Part shown: one piece after another, positions 28,233 to 43,300 of the stretch | How the letters are laid out: each line of letters starts with the position of its first letter | Numbering within the stretch: the stretch's first letter is position 1 | NCBI GenBank assembly: GCA_903813345.2 | Contig: CAIIXF020000011.1 | Location: forward strand, 24,420,166-24,484,165 | Source of the DNA: Owenia fusiformis | Lineage: Eukaryota > Annelida > Polychaeta > Sabellida > Oweniidae | Reading direction: 5' to 3' | Length of the DNA stretch: 64,000 nucleotides | Notes under the pieces: model-generated | What the model saw: the letters and a program-made list of their open reading frames with translations, nothing else | What the model was told of the DNA's origin: nothing | Databases searched by the model: none | Made by a program: the position numbers and the translations under genes

Positions 28233-31200
28233 AACAGCTTTTCGATTTAGCGCCAGTATAAGTTGGCACACGGTACGTAAAAACTGTCATGCCCAGGTAA
28301 CCTCAAAAAATGCGCAAAATAACAACATTTCTGAGGTTGAGAGTCTTATCTTAATATAATATAATAAATCGTGTTGTGTGCTGAAATATCACAAGCTTTG
28401 AAGTCAAAATAACAAAAGGGATGTTAGTTGTGCGAATTGGAAATACAAGATAATAAGAGATTTTGAAATTAGTATTTGTACAACTTTAACGTTTTCAACT
28501 CTGAATAATTTTCGTGAAATTTTCACAGGATGAACTTCAAAGCATTCCTAACACAAAAAATCTTTTTAGGCCACAATCAATTTTCATTATAATTGCAGCT
28601 ATTTAGAAATGATGTCCAACCTCTGTTAAGTGCCCTTTTTGTTGGGAATGGAGAACAATTCTAGCATTTATTGATTTTGAGTGCCAGCTCACGTACTAGC
28701 TTATGCACAGGAATTTGTTCTCATGTATTTAATCTATCTATATTGGTTCTCGATTGGAGGGGGGAGGGGGATGTTAGACATTGTTTCTTTTCACGTTAGA
28801 TTATGGTTTTGGGATATATAGGGTCTACTTTTCTTATCACAGATTTACATTTACAGTTTGCTTTGTTGGGTTTCTTTAAAGTTTTTAGTCACCCTTCCCT
28901 TTGGCATTTTTGCTTATATATTCACATTAAAATGGAATAATAAAATGATACAAATTATGCTTTGGGTTTCTGGGTTTGACTTTTAAAAACCTCTCATGTT
29001 GAGGGCCGCGGGTAATCTTTTCAAAAAACAAAACAAAAGCATCTAACATCAAAACATAGAAAAATCGTGCGATGATGTCGCATTGTCTCTCTCAAGCCCA
29101 CAGGTACTTCTCTAAAAGGTCCAATCGATACATCATGAACGTAGGCTTTGTGAGGCGAGATGCTGTTTTAGTGACATTTCACTAATACAGGGTGATTTCT
29201 TCATTCGTTTTCTTAATATAAATAGAAATTGATTGCTATCAAATTTGGCACACGGAGACTTCTTCCAATGTGAAATCGTCTGGCAGAGTTTTAATAACCA
29301 TTGCCTTATATTGATAGAGATATGATCGTTCTAAAGTATTCTAATGATTCTCACACAGTATCAATTAATGTTGTTGTCAGATCATTCAGTCTTGGGTCGT
29401 CATGGATGAGTTTCCCTATCTTGACTCCTTGAGTTAAAGTTTTTGACAATTTTCTCTGTTCTAAATTACCCTACCCAAAAGTCAATGGTTTATCTGGTTA
29501 ACGACGACATTTAAACTTATGTCTTAATTCAGCCTAGAGCTGCAACAAAGGATTTTCTACGAAAGTATGTCTTTACGATTAAGAATTTTTCTTCTTTTGC
29601 TCACAACATAATCTGAATTAAAAATACTACATTATCATTGAATGAATCTGTCAATGAAAAACAAGAAATGGAGGTTGCGATTTTTGGTCATCCTGTATAT
29701 AACGTTGTTTATGGTTTTGTTAGCCTACTCCCCAGCAGCACTTCATTTATTTCGTACGATTCTTGTTTTCACGATCATTAAAAATGCCCTCAATCAAGGT
29801 TATGACGACCGTCTGTTTATATACAATGTGAAGGTTACTGGGATTTTGGTTCACGACCGTTACCATAGCATACACTGTTACCTTCCCTAAGCGGTGGAAG
29901 ATCGATAGAACTGTGGCGCCAGACTACGCACGATATGATCCTCGAGAGTTCCCAGGTCATATTTAAGTCTGATTTAGTTCAAAATATCAAAGCATTACGT
30001 CAACTATAAAATAGTTTAATTCGATGAAAACTAAATATTTCGAAATCGACACATCCCGTCCCGTCAAGTATTTTTTACAGAATATACATATATACAGATA
30101 TATAGACCCTCGTTGCTCGATTGATAACAAAAACATTGACTTTTGCATGTTGATAACGTTGCGCCTTTTCTAATAGATCTTACATCTGTTGAGCAATTTA
30201 CTTTCGAAAAAAATCATGGAAGACTTCAAATATTTTATCGTGTCGTGCGCTTACTTGTTTTGCGATTCAACCGTTAAGTTCTGCGTGAAAAAGTAAAAAT
30301 CTTCTAGATGTGTTAAGCTTAATTGTGTTAAGACTATAGCGGGAGATCTCCCTGTTGAAGAGCTATATACTTGGTCCTGTTGTCAGCGGAACCTCATCAT
30401 GTGAGAAACGGGACCTTGAAGGATATGATTTAATTGAAATATAAAATGTTCTGTGAAACTTTAAGAAGTGTAATTCAGTCCAAATTTATTTTATATCCCA
30501 TTAAAAATAGCATATCTATAATCAAACATGCTGTGAAGCGAAAAAACCTCAAAGTCACCATATAACTTTGTTACAAACACATTTACGTATTTAAACCTTC
30601 AGCTATCATTGCAGGCCTTCATACTAACAATTTAGGAAACCTGTTTATCAGTTACAATTTGAATGATGAATTGCAATTTTTACTTTTTGGAAAAGACAAT
30701 TTAGATGCATCAACAAATAAAGATTTAATTCATATTGTTAGTTTTACATGAGTTTTAATATCATATCAAGTATGTGACAACAGGTTTCGATTTTTCATTT
30801 TTCTGCTTTTTCCTTTTTGTCATCATCCCCGCCCATGGGATTTCCTTGTTTCAGTGATTTGGAATTAAGTATATAAGTATGGTGTTTAAACTGCTTCTTT
30901 ATTCGGTACATTAAATATTCCATAAATACCAAATAAAACAAACAATTTACCAAACCTTTACCCAATCTATCGAATGTTTTTTTATTTTATCGAATGTAAT
31001 AATCTATACTTATTTGTATTTGCCAAATAGTTTCACTTGTTCTTTGTGTTGGCATTCACATTTGATATCTGTACACATTGTACATGTATTTATGTGATGC
31101 AGCGAATCTATTCGTTTTCCTTAACGAGCGTATAATTCGATAAATTTCGTTATAATTCTATACTTTACGAGACTTTCAGTCACCTGATATATTTGAACGA

Positions 31201-31740
31201 TGTAGAATAGCTGCGCGGCCATCTTGCAAATCTCGAGGTAACGTGACAAAATATCGAACAACAACGAAAGTTATCGAATATTACTTTATTGCATTCGGTG
31301 AATAGGAAATTAGCTTTCGGTAAAATGCATTAACTAGTCATAGGAAAATAAACCATTTGGTAAACATAGGCAAACTTATTTCGATAGGGTTCAAATAGAA
31401 ATTCAATATTGTGCATATACTGCGTTACTCTTAAGGAATACCATAACAATTTACGCAAAAAACATCATTTAGCGAATGAAATATGTAATTTAATGCACAT
31501 AGTATTAAGTGATTTGCTATTTTAAAAACTGAATTTGCTGTTAAAACATATAAACGTTTTTACCGAATGGAAAAATGATCTAGCGAATATTAATATTTCA
31601 TTTATCGAATATATTTGATTTTAATGAATAAAGAAGCAAAAATAATGCCATATGTAAGTAAACCTTTTGTATTTCATATTACAGAGATTTCGCACATACG
31701 TGAAAGTACAACTTATAACGTATACTTATAAAGAAACGTA
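28233..31740. other. Intergenic region between B and C, no gene seen
   Basis: About 3.5 kb of AT-rich DNA. Single CAGGGTG-like ends near 29187 and CATCCTGTATA near 29690 could be an old foldback element of about 500 bp, too eroded to define. No splice-bounded coding segment was recognised on either strand. Confidence 0.4.
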
Positions 31741-31969
31741 CAAGGTGTTTCATAATGTGGGCTTTTCGTCAGGAAAGATCTTCTCGGACTGTAATAAATA
31801 AAGGTCAAGGGGATGCCATTTGTACTTTCTTGAATTGTAGCATGTTCTGATGTTTAGTTGATCCAAATGTGTTTGTCTAGAATAAAATAGGCTCATGTAT
31901 AGTACATATGTTATAGACCCATCTCTTCTCAAATTCACTTTTTGGAGATACTCGTTATGAAACACCCTG
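31741..31969. mobile_element. TA-flanked foldback element, 229 bp
   Basis: Left end CAAGGTGTTTCATAA and right end TTATGAAACACCCTG are inverse copies with one mismatch; TA on both sides. Typical MITE. Confidence 0.8.
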
Positions 31970-34059
31970 TATGTCATTTGTTGAGCTACTGAATGGGTCG
32001 TTTCCAGGAATTGCTAGAATCTACTGGTTTGATTGGTGTTTCAAATTGATGGTTAACGTATTTGATTGGATACTGTTCCTACTCAGCCAATTCATTTTAA
32101 AAAATGCTTGCGGTCAATTGTTCCATACATATGTAGGTAAATCTTTATACGGATATCCAGCAGTATACGTTTATCATCGACATATATATACCGTTTTGTA
32201 AGTTCATTGAACTTATACTGATCAAGCAAACTTTGAAATAATCAACTTGTTTATGTAATGATTCACTTTAAGGATCATGACTCACTTTAAAGGATCTTGT
32301 TTATAATACACTACAACTACTAGGACACGGAAACAAGCATTTAATTATAATGTGCATAATCTACATGTGCAGGTGACAGTGCATTCACAGTCTCTAGTTG
32401 ATGGAGCTTTTCTATATCGGGAATAGTTATGTTGCATTAAATACAATTTAAAATTGATTTTAGTAAATATAATAGTTCGACATGACCCTTTAAAGTATAC
32501 GTATACGTATACGTATAAGTTGTTCTTTACTTATGTGCGAAATCTCTCTATTATATCTATTATTTCACTTATGTATATATTCAATTGCCGCTAACTTTGA
32601 AAAATTTTGACAATCAGCTGATTTTGTTTATCTTATGTTATTACTAGAAATAAATTGATAAAATGAAAAAAGCTATCAGTGTGGAATTGGGAGCAGGACC
32701 GTTTACTTTCCAGAGAGATCCTGGAAATTATATATTCTATCTAGTTATATTCTATCCATTAATTGAGATACATCTCTTTGATGGATTGAGGATTGAAATT
32801 ATCATAAATGGTCAGGTATAATTATTTAAAAAAATTGAATAGCGATTGATTATCAGACGGATCCTAAACCTCTTATGATCCGGTATATATCCAGTCCCAA
32901 CCAGATCAATCGAGATATAAAGGCCCCATTCAAATATGAGCGAAAACCCCGAAACGTCAATTTGCGTATAATGGCGAATAGGACATGAGTGAAATTCGTC
33001 CCCATGTACGTGGCATTACGTTGGACATCGTTGGTGGTGTTCGTTTGGATGCGTTTGTGAGCGGTTACATCCGTTCGAATTAGTCTTATTCGTCGGAAAA
33101 TTTTGCACATTTCACGAAGCGTTGGATATAGAGTGAAAATGAAGTCAGCGTTGGGATACGGTCAAGTATCCCGACGCCCCAGATTTCCATCCAGGATATC
33201 ACTATGACTGAAAAAATCAAAGGCGACCAGTTTACACCAACACATGCTAATATTTGCATTTTGCTAGAAATATCTGATTTGAATATCTATCAGGAAATGA
33301 TACGGTGATCATCATAATTTATAATTTTAGGATAAAAAACGCATAGATCTGTAAATATAAAAATTCAATATGAAGCATGCACGTTGTTTCCATGAACTAG
33401 TAAAAATCCAATATAGCAAACGAAATTCGAAAAAATGTTTCGCTACACTGCACTTCCAGCTGGTGGAATTGAAGAAAAAAGAAAGAAATTCAAACGTATC
33501 GTATACAATAAAAGCAAACAACAAGGCCGAAAAGATTTGAAGGAGAATCAGATCTAGCGAGCAGTCTAACAAAAATTGTTTCAATTTTATATATTTCTGG
33601 CTTCTGGTCATTCATGTCTATTTTCTAAAAATTCCAAAAGTGTACACTTTATTTTAGAAAAACTTGAAACTTTTACAATAATGTGTTATTTTTCTATAAG
33701 AATGGTTACCATTTTTATTATTTGGGAGAATATAAACATTTACACCCATTTTTTCACTTTGAATCCATTATAACAATCACCAATTTATAACATATCTTGA
33801 ATCCTTTGGGAGATATTGTATTAGAGACTTGAGATTGGTAGGTCAATTGTACACGTTGCTTGTAATTTTGTCAACCCCATATATCTGATTCTGCCTTCAT
33901 GACTAACTGTAAGCATATATAATATATAAAACATCAATAATTAATGTTCTTGGAAACTGCTGTAACAATTGCAACAATGAAAATGAAATATAGAGACCAT
34001 TGGCTGATATGCAACTCCAAAAAATCAAAGGATTTTATGTGTCCACTCATTTTAAATTA
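31970..34059. other. Intergenic and 3' flank of gene C
   Basis: No gene seen. A (GTATAC)-type simple repeat lies near 32497-32516. Minus-strand AATAAA sites near 33645 and 33715 could end the gene C transcript. Sequence from about 33900 to 34059 resembles the 3' flank of gene D (54500-54670). Confidence 0.45.
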
Positions 34060-34349
34060 TTAAGTCCATATACGCCACTGGACTTCATAATAATTCCAAC
34101 TGGGATTTGCTTCAACATCAGTTGGAGGTACATTTTCCTTGGTCTCGGACAGAAGTTGACAATTATTTGCAGAATTGTTCGCGCTTCCATGACGATGAAA
34201 GTTGAAAGCAACGCAATAAATATTTGAGGAACACCATCGTGTGCAGTCAAGTCGAGACCTTTTCGTGGCTCTTTCCAAAATATGAGATTTAAGTTTCACT
34301 CCAGCAGTTTTAAGACAGCCATTCACCTCTCTATATCTTGCATCGATCA
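34060..34349 (-). CDS. Gene C exon 7: PAN/apple domain and stop
   Basis: Same 290-nt length as in B and D. Reads MIDARYREVNGCLKTAGVKL, RLDCTRWCSSNIYCVAFNF, ending QWRIWT and stop at 34062-34060. Confidence 0.8.
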
Positions 34350-37300
34350 CTGAAAATTAAAATCTTAATCGATATATTGATAATCAATAGTAATATAAGC
34401 GTCTTGCCCAATTCAAGGTCACAGCATTGACAAAGGGGTCTAACAGGATTTTTCTTTTAATTCAATTAAAAATTCAAAATCAAAAACATAATTTACGATT
34501 ATTTAATCAGTGAATAATGAATCTATCGAGGTCATGGGAAATTGATTATGAAAGACATGCCTTCTGAAATATGTATCAAGTTGAGTACGGTAATCACGTT
34601 AAGGATATTTGTAATATCAAATCATCATACATACTGTTACATTGTATACCATCTCCACTGAACCCTGCATTACATGCACAGACAAAGCTACCCTGCGTAT
34701 TTGTACATGTTGCGTCAACGTGACAGTTATCAATGTTAGCTAAACATTCGTCAGTATCTGAACAAGTTGCACCGTCTCCCGAAAATCCTGCATTACATGC
34801 ACAAATAAAGCTACCCGGTACATCTGTACATGTGGCATCAATGTGACAGTTACCGTTATTGCCCATACATTCGTCAATATTTGAACAAGTTACACCATCT
34901 CCCGAAAATCCTGCATTACATGCACAAATAAAGCTACCCTGTGCATTTGCACATGTCGCATCGGCGTTACAGTTGTCTGTATTTGCCAGACATTCGTCAA
35001 TATCCGAGCAAGTCACACCATCTCCGGAAAACCCAACATTACATGCACAACCAAAGCTACCCTGCGTATTTGTACATGTCGCATCGGCGTTGCAGTTGTC
35101 TGTATTTGCCAGACATTCGTCAATATCTGAGCAAGTCACACCATCTCCGGAATATCCAACATTACATGCACAACCAAAGCTTCCAGGTGTATTTGTGCAT
35201 ATTGCATCAGCGTTGCAGTTGTCTGTATTTGCCAGACATTCGTCAATATCAGAGCAAGTCACACCATCTCCGGAATATCCAACATTACATGCACAACCAA
35301 AGCTTCCAGGTGTATTTGTGCATGTTGCATCGGCGTTGCAGTTGTCTGTATTTGCGAGACATTCGTCAATATCTGAGCAAGTCACTCCATCTCCTGAAAA
35401 TCCAACATTACATGCACAACCAAAGCTTCCAGGTGTATTTGTGCATGTTGCATCAGCGTTGCAGTTGTCTGTATTTGCCAGACATTCGTCAATATCAGAG
35501 CAAGTCACACCATCTCCCGAAAATCCATCATTACATGCACAACCAAAGCTACCGGGTGTATTTGTACATGTCGCATCGGCGTTGCAGTTGTCTGTATTTG
35601 CCAAACATTCATTAATATCAGAGCAAGTCACACCATCTCCCGAAAATCCAACATTACATGCGCAAACAAAGCTACCGAGTGTATTTGTACATGCAGCATT
35701 AACATGGCAGTTATCAGTATTGCCCAAACATTCGTCAATATCCGAGCAAGTCACACCATCTCCGGAAAATCCAACATTACATGCACAATCAAAGCTTCCA
35801 GGTGTATTTGTGCATGTTGCATCGGCGTTGCAGTTGTCTGTATTTGCCAGACATTCGTCAATATCAGAGCAAGTCACACCATCTCCCGAAAATCCAACAT
35901 TACATGCACAACCAAAGCTACCGGGTGCATTCGTACATGCAGCATCAACGTGGCAGTTATCAGTATTGCCCAAACATTCGTCAATATCCGAGCAAGTCAC
36001 ACCATCTCCGGAAAATCCAACATTACATGCACAATCAAAGCTTCCAGGTGTATTTGTGCATGTTGCATCGGCGTTGCAGTTGTCTGTATTTGCCAGACAT
36101 TCGTCAATATCAGAGCAAGTCACACCATCTCCTGAAAATCCAACATTACATGCACAACCAAAGCTACCGGGTGTATTCGTACATGCAGCATCAACGTGGC
36201 AGTTATCAGTATTGCCCAAACATTCGTCAATATCCGAGCAAGTCACACCATCTCCGGAAAATCCAACATTACATGCACAACCAAAGCTACCCTGTGTATT
36301 TGTACATGTCGCGTCGGCGATGCAATTGTCTGTATTTGCCAGACATTCGTCAATATCTGAGCAAGTCACTCCATCTCCCGAAAATCCTGCATTACATGTG
36401 CAACCAAAGCTACCCTGTGTATTTGTACATGTCGCATCGGCGTTGCAGTTGTCTGTATTTGCCAGACATTCGTCAATATCAGAGCAAGTCACACCATCTC
36501 CCGAAAATCCAACATTACATGCACAACCAAAGCTACCCTGTGTATTTGTACATGTCGCATCGGCGTTGCAGTTGTCTGTATTTGCCAAACATTCATTAAT
36601 ATCAGAGCAAGTCACACCATCTCCCGAAAATCCAACATTACATGCACAACCAAAGCTACCCTGTGTATTTGTACATGTCGCATCGGCGTTGCAGTTGTCT
36701 GTATTTGCCAGACATTCGTCAATATCAGAGCAAGTCACACCATCTCCCGAAAATCCAACATTACATGCACAACCAAAGCTACCCTGTGTATTTGTACATG
36801 TCGCATCGGCGTTGCAGTTGTCTGTATTTGCCAAACATTCGTTAATATCAGTGCAAGTCACACCATCTCCCGAAAATCCAACATTACATGCACAACCAAA
36901 GCTACCCTGTGTATTTGTACATGTCGCATCGGCGTTGCAGTTGTCTGTATTTGCCAAACATTCATTAATATCAGTGCAAGTCACACCATCTCCGGAAAAG
37001 TCTGCATTACATGCGCAAGCGAAGCTTCCCTGTGTATTTGTACATGTCGCATCAACATTACAGTTATTGGTATTGCTCAAACATTCGTCAATATCTGAAC
37101 AAGTTACACCATCTCCCGAAAAGCCAACATTACATGCGCAAACGAAGCTACCCTCTGTATTTGTACATGTCGCATCAACGTGACAGTTATCGGTATTGGC
37201 TAAACATTCAACAATGTCAGTACAAGAAATGCCATCTCCACTGTATCCTGCATTACATGCACAAGTGTAACTTCCGATAGTATTAGTACACAAGGCGTTT

Positions 37301-40300
37301 GTATCACACGTGTCTGTCCCCAGAATGCACTCGTCAGCATCCACTTTAAGAGATACAAAATAGAATTGAATGTTCATACAATCTGACAGCAAATCAGCAC
37401 AATGCAAATATAGAATATTCCAAATTGACACACATGGATTATATTTCAAAGCGTGATGTTGGGAGATCGAGACATATTTTCGGGGGGGGGGCGTCATACG
37501 TATGGTTGTGATATCCATGGCTATGTGGTGGAGGTGAATAAATAATGGATAAATATTTAATGCTTAATTATAATGTTAATTTAACAATTTGTGTATTAAC
37601 GTTCAAATTCACGGGGTAAACAAGCAATATGAATATGTAGAGAATCAAATTATAGTTGTTTAAATAACTATGACTCGAGACCGGGGAGATAATTGATGAC
37701 TTTCATCTCCTTGATCTGGAATTTGAGTAATAAATTTACTTCATTCAACATATCCCTTTTTAATTAAACATATGAAGATGATCCCTTGGCTTGTCAAGCA
37801 TTTCTTAATAGAAATTGCTGTATAATGTGTGAATTGTAGATAAATATATGAACTGATTTCATTGACGTCAAAATCAGCAATTTCTCGGAAACCGGGCGAA
37901 CTTGGGAAATGGCGATGATAGGTCAAATAGGCATTATGGATATGCATAAAATGAATGTGGATATGACTCAATCCGAATAGCAGTTTTAATTTGTGCGGCC
38001 AATGTTGACGGACGGACGGACGGACCAACGGACGGACCAACGGACGGACCAACTCACTGTGTGAGCCCAAAACAACTGTGTATTATGATTAAAAAATTGG
38101 GTCCAGGAAACTTGGCATGTAAGTAAAGCGCATGTAAAACTATGCGCTCTCGACACATTCCTACGTTTATTCATGTACTACTTCCTATTACAGAGCATAC
38201 TTGATTACCAGTTTGATTTTCAACCCAAACCCTATTGACTACTATGCTAGTAATTTCTATTGGTAATACAAGCCTCCTAGACTTTCACCAACACGAACAT
38301 TAGTTATGACCTCGCGAACTACGTTTCTTGGACTCAAACCACGGTTCTCACATCGCGAAAGTGAAATCTTTAGTTGCGCACCACCATTTCCTCGCTCCCG
38401 AACACATTTCTCCACTCGCGAACAGAGATCCGTGCTCGCGAACCACACACCTGATCGAAAAAAGTCCGTAATGTTTTTGGCATTATTTACCCATAACTTA
38501 AATAAAGCACGGATCTGTGTGCGCGAAAATCAATCAAGTTCACCATATCGATGCCAATCCTTTGAAATTGATCCCTCAAACGGTTAACCTGAAAACGCAG
38601 ACAAGACTTGCAGACACGACTTTAGGACGGAAAATCCAAAATGGCTGCCTTAACATTTACCCATTTTGCCGAAAGACTTATCGGTTCTAGATTTTCTTTC
38701 TAAAAATCAACACTGAAAATTTGAAATTGATCTGTCAAATGCTTATCCCAGAATGAGTAGACAAGCCTTTGCAGACACGATTTGAAGACGAAAAAGCACA
38801 AATGGCAACCTTGAAATTAACGCAGAAAACCGAAAAAGTAATCAGTTCTACATTTTCATACCGAGGTTAATCATTTTTAACGAAATGATTGACCATTATC
38901 TTACTTAATGCATGAAATGTATTTTTTCATTTCTGTTGATTGAAGAAATAAATAAAATATAACACTGATTAGAAATAAAAGAGTATGTCAATTGAACATT
39001 ATTTAAGCCATTTGCAGTTCTATATTGTGTGGAATAGAGTGTATGAACTTTCACAGTTTTTTTACGCAGGTTTTAGCGCTTTCTGACCAATTGTATTATC
39101 AGACTTATTCATTTAATATTTATGTGATACTGACCTACTTCTTAGTTACACAAGTATCTAAGTGCGAAAGCTAAATGCATATGTATATGGGCGACGGATA
39201 CGTATAGGTTGCCATTTCGATTTTATATACAAGCTCGAACTCTCTTATATTGTTTAATAAAATGAACTTTACATATATTAATCTTACCGGGACTGGATTG
39301 ACAGAGATACCCTCTCAATTGGCCAGCACATTGTTTCGTGTTCCAGTCTCCTTGAATCTCTGAGATATCAACCCATACGCAGCTATCATCAAACGGCAGA
39401 GTTGGGCTTGGTTCACTAATCCATCTAGTGTACACAGTACTTTTGCCAATGCCATTCCAAATAAAGCGTCCTCCATGTATCAAACCATACCAATGACCAG
39501 TGGTGCTTTAATAAAAAAGTTTTATGTATCCATTAAGACTATTTAACTTTAAAATACAAGTGCGTAAAAACTTAACAAGGTGACCAATTTCAGAACATTT
39601 ATCACATCAACAAATCATGATTTATATAAGGCGTTAAGTGGAGGGACATAAAGCTGAAAATATTTGTTTATTTGGCAAAGAACGATGAACCAACGTTTAC
39701 ATATCGCATTTATTGACAACTTGATGTGAGAAACCCCCGACAGAAATGGAATTTCATTTTTAATTCACTGTTTTTTAAAATTAGAGGGTTACATTTTGTG
39801 TCAACATTTTGAAATTGAGGAGCTGAAAACGTTTCCAATAGATTTTCTTTGATACGTTTAAGTGTCACTAGCAATGAATTAAATATTTACTCCCAGATGG
39901 CCAGTTGACTGTTTTCTGACGATGTTGTCACCACTGCCAAGTGAGATCCTTGGCTCTCACAATAGGTTTGTGCGTCTGCCCAAGATTTGCTTGGAAGGAA
40001 TTTCCACCCACTCAGAAGATAGCAGTTACTTCCGTACGTTCTCCAGTCTGTAGCGCAACTTCCACCTGTTCCTACGGTACAATATACAATCATTTACACT
40101 TTTGACCGCGTTGCTTTTTCTTACGATAGGAGGATTTCCCGATTGTTTTTCATAGACCTTTCCTACAGACACGTAAGTTTTGTGTTGTGTAAGTTTTATT
40201 ACCATACACGTATACCGCCGTAATGTGAGCACAGGTCAATAGTTTGTAAAGTTCTCATGGCTCCTTGCATACACTGTACATTGTAATGTCCCTGTCCGTG

Positions 40301-43300
40301 TGGTCATAAGGAATTCTCCTGATCTCTGTTTTAATATTCTTTAGCTCATCAATTGTTAAAGCGCTTTTTAAACCTACCATAGACCGTCGCAAGTCGGTTT
40401 CAAGCATTTACCGCTCATTCCCTTAGTTGAGATGTCTACTCTGATGGAAGTTGGAGGCAGCTGAGGAAACCTCTACATTTCCACAGCTAATGTGTATGGC
40501 GCAACAGCATGTAGTCCATCTAAGCATGTTTATCATAATATTAGTAGAGCAATGTTGCTTATTCTTGCAACTAGAAGTGCAATGTTGCTGAATCTTGCCG
40601 ATAGATAACAGTACCCATGTCGACCCCTCGCTTCTGCTCCAGTGCCAGGATGAATTATATTCTCACAACTTCAATATATCAGTCCATGTTCACAGGAAAT
40701 GAACGTCCATTAGCATCCTCAAACCAATATGGCCCAGTATCACCATTATAACCTAATTTTTACCAGTCAACCTCTCTCCATTACATGTTTGATACTGATT
40801 CTTAGAAGGCTAAATCTGAGCCAAAATGTGCATTTTATATTTGTTGAAGGTAATTACAAACTTAAATGTGCAATTAACTGTAGCGATTCAGCACCAAAGC
40901 TTGCATTGGACACATCACAAACTATTGACCCTTGCTCTCATTACGGTGGTATATCAAAAAAAAACTTACATCACACAAAACTCACATGTCTATAGGACAG
41001 GTATATCGAAAAAAATCGGAAATTTTCCTATCGCGAGAAGATGCTATTTTGTCAAAAGTGTTACCACCCTGTAATTATTTGGACCACCTTGTAATTATAT
41101 TTAGTAATGCATGCACATAATAGTACATGGTATGAAAAGGGCAGGTGCGTTATTGCAAGCTTTTTTTAGACAGCTCGTACTGAAGTTCTAAGAATCATTT
41201 GACCCCAAAAACAAATGCGTTTTTTGGCCAATATGTTATCTTCAATAAGGGGCAATAAAATGAAAGTAAAGTCGATCGGATTATCTCTTAAGCTGTCATT
41301 AATCCACCCATCATCACCAATTTCCCCCAATTATGAGCCAATTATCACCAAAAATGCAGCATTTTATTCTAATTTTTACGACTAAATCAAAATGTACTAC
41401 AAGTAATTATTTACCTCTGGAAAGGAAATGTGAGTCTCTCTGGGATTAGGATAATCCGAAAAACAATAAAATTTGGGGTCAAATATCTAACATTTTTTGA
41501 TATGGTCAATGTAAACAAAGATTGGGGGATATTACATAATTGTTCTCCAAAAACTAATGTCGAGGAAGAAACATAAGGCATTAGATTGCAAATGCCAATA
41601 CATAGATCATTAGCATTGCCTTTTGAATATATGAAGATTCCAATACCTCTGTAATACTTAATTAATAGGTAATCTTATATTTTTGTCATTGTTTCGTGTT
41701 TGATGAAAGATAAAGAATATTTTTAACATTATGATAATTCAATTAATTGTATATTCGATACTAAGGTTAACGGTCTGTATATCATAAAATGCATAGAAAT
41801 TCCAATGAAAATATTGTAATTAAAGACATATATTTCGACCAAAACGTTTTTTTCAGGAATGGCAAGTTGAAAAACGGATAACTGACATTTCAGAGGATAT
41901 AAATGACTCAGTGTTCAAACAGGTTCAAATAGCATGTCCAAAAAAAAGAAATTTCATTGGATAAATTTTAAAGCATTCCTAACACACAGAATCTGTTGGT
42001 TAACTTTTCTTCAATATTCTTTATGATTATAGCTTTTCGAAAATGACTCCATGAGAAAGTTCTGGGGGGTTGCACCCACCCGTATATCGGTATATCTAAA
42101 ACCCCATATCGTACTAATATAATAATCATTCTCCGTAGGGAATATTTATGTACAAGTTGTGTCTTTTGAGCTTATTCTTGAATTCTCCAGCATCGAATGT
42201 CAATTTTAGGAAACAACGCCTGAAAGAAATGGTCATGCCACAATACATTGTGTCTTGGGCATAAATACCTAAATTCCTGCTTCAAGTAGAAACCAAGGGT
42301 GTTTTAATTACGGAGCCATAGATAACATCCATTAAGAGCTGACCAATCAACTGACACCAGAAGTTGTTATTGTTGACTTGAATCATTCTTGATCTGAAAT
42401 CTGACCATAGCTTTGGATGATACTATTTGTCAGATTCAAATTTTTCATCATTCAATACTTTTCTACTGCACATAAGTAAGTAGCATTTAAAAAACGTTGA
42501 CTTGTTCTTATTCAAAATAAGAATGATATTTTTCAAACTGATTATATTTTTGTGTTCTTTAAATGTTTATACATGACCACAAGTTTTTCAAAACAAACAA
42601 AAAACATTTTACTGAGAAATACTAAAAATCAATTAAAATTTACTGGTTTCTGATAGAAAATATTCAAGCAGACATATTTGGCTGTTCTAAGTAGCCCCCT
42701 CTCCTTTTAAAGTGGTGTTTGGCCTTTAAATATTTTCAACAAAAATGTATAAAAGATACGGAATCACAAAAAAACATATTTTCAATGAATCTTTCTGTAA
42801 AGGGTCACGTTAGCTGTTTCGGATTGTGTACATTCTCCCGCCCTTTATTCATGCATTTTTGTGCAACCGTTTGCTCTTTGGTTGAAGATACAAGAGGGAG
42901 TGAATGGAATAGCCTTGAGTAGCAACTGAATGCAGGCTACATGAAATAGCTTGTTCTGATTGGCTGGAATTGGACACACCTTGCCTAGCTTTGTGTAAAG
43001 GAGTGTTATCGATATGGAGAACTTTTTGAACACACGTTTCTCTTAAACCAGTCATAAAAATCTAAAAATTTAACACATCGTCAATAATTTAATGGTCATC
43101 TTTTTAATGATAACAATATAATTTGAAAAATATATAATACTTTCATCTATATTGTTTTAGAAAACACATCAAACACTTGTTTTGTTCTTGGTATCGTGTT
43201 TCCAGAGTGAAATGAAACATCTTTCCGAACCTCATTGGAACAAAACGACACAAACACAACATGTTTAGGTCTCTCAATATTGTAATTGTACAAAGGAAAT

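Noticed and set aside
27811-28290. Several overlapping frames rich in Pro, Gly and Phe near 28 kb
   Set aside because: They arise from G/C runs and self-complementary low-complexity DNA in the small hAT-like element.
32853-33110. 85-codon minus-strand frame rich in Arg and Thr
   Set aside because: No family recognised. The region resembles the dispersed non-coding repeats elsewhere in the window in its CG-containing words.
34859-37183. Plus-strand open frame of 774 codons opposite the gene C EGF exon, and similar ones opposite B and D
   Set aside because: The 123-bp unit is divisible by three, so any frame open in one unit stays open in all. The minus strand has the proper EGF cysteine pattern and splice sites; the plus strand has none.
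37344-37518. Upstream extension of the EGF frame of gene C as a protein start (similar ATG-led extensions in B and D)
   Set aside because: The extension is intron: an acceptor in the correct phase stands directly before VDADEC in all three genes and joins it to the CTLD2 exon.
38306-38587. Repeated CTCGCGAAC words considered as a regulatory array
   Set aside because: Copies are few, unevenly spaced and imperfect, and they lie within an intron of gene C. I could not distinguish them from an eroded repeat.
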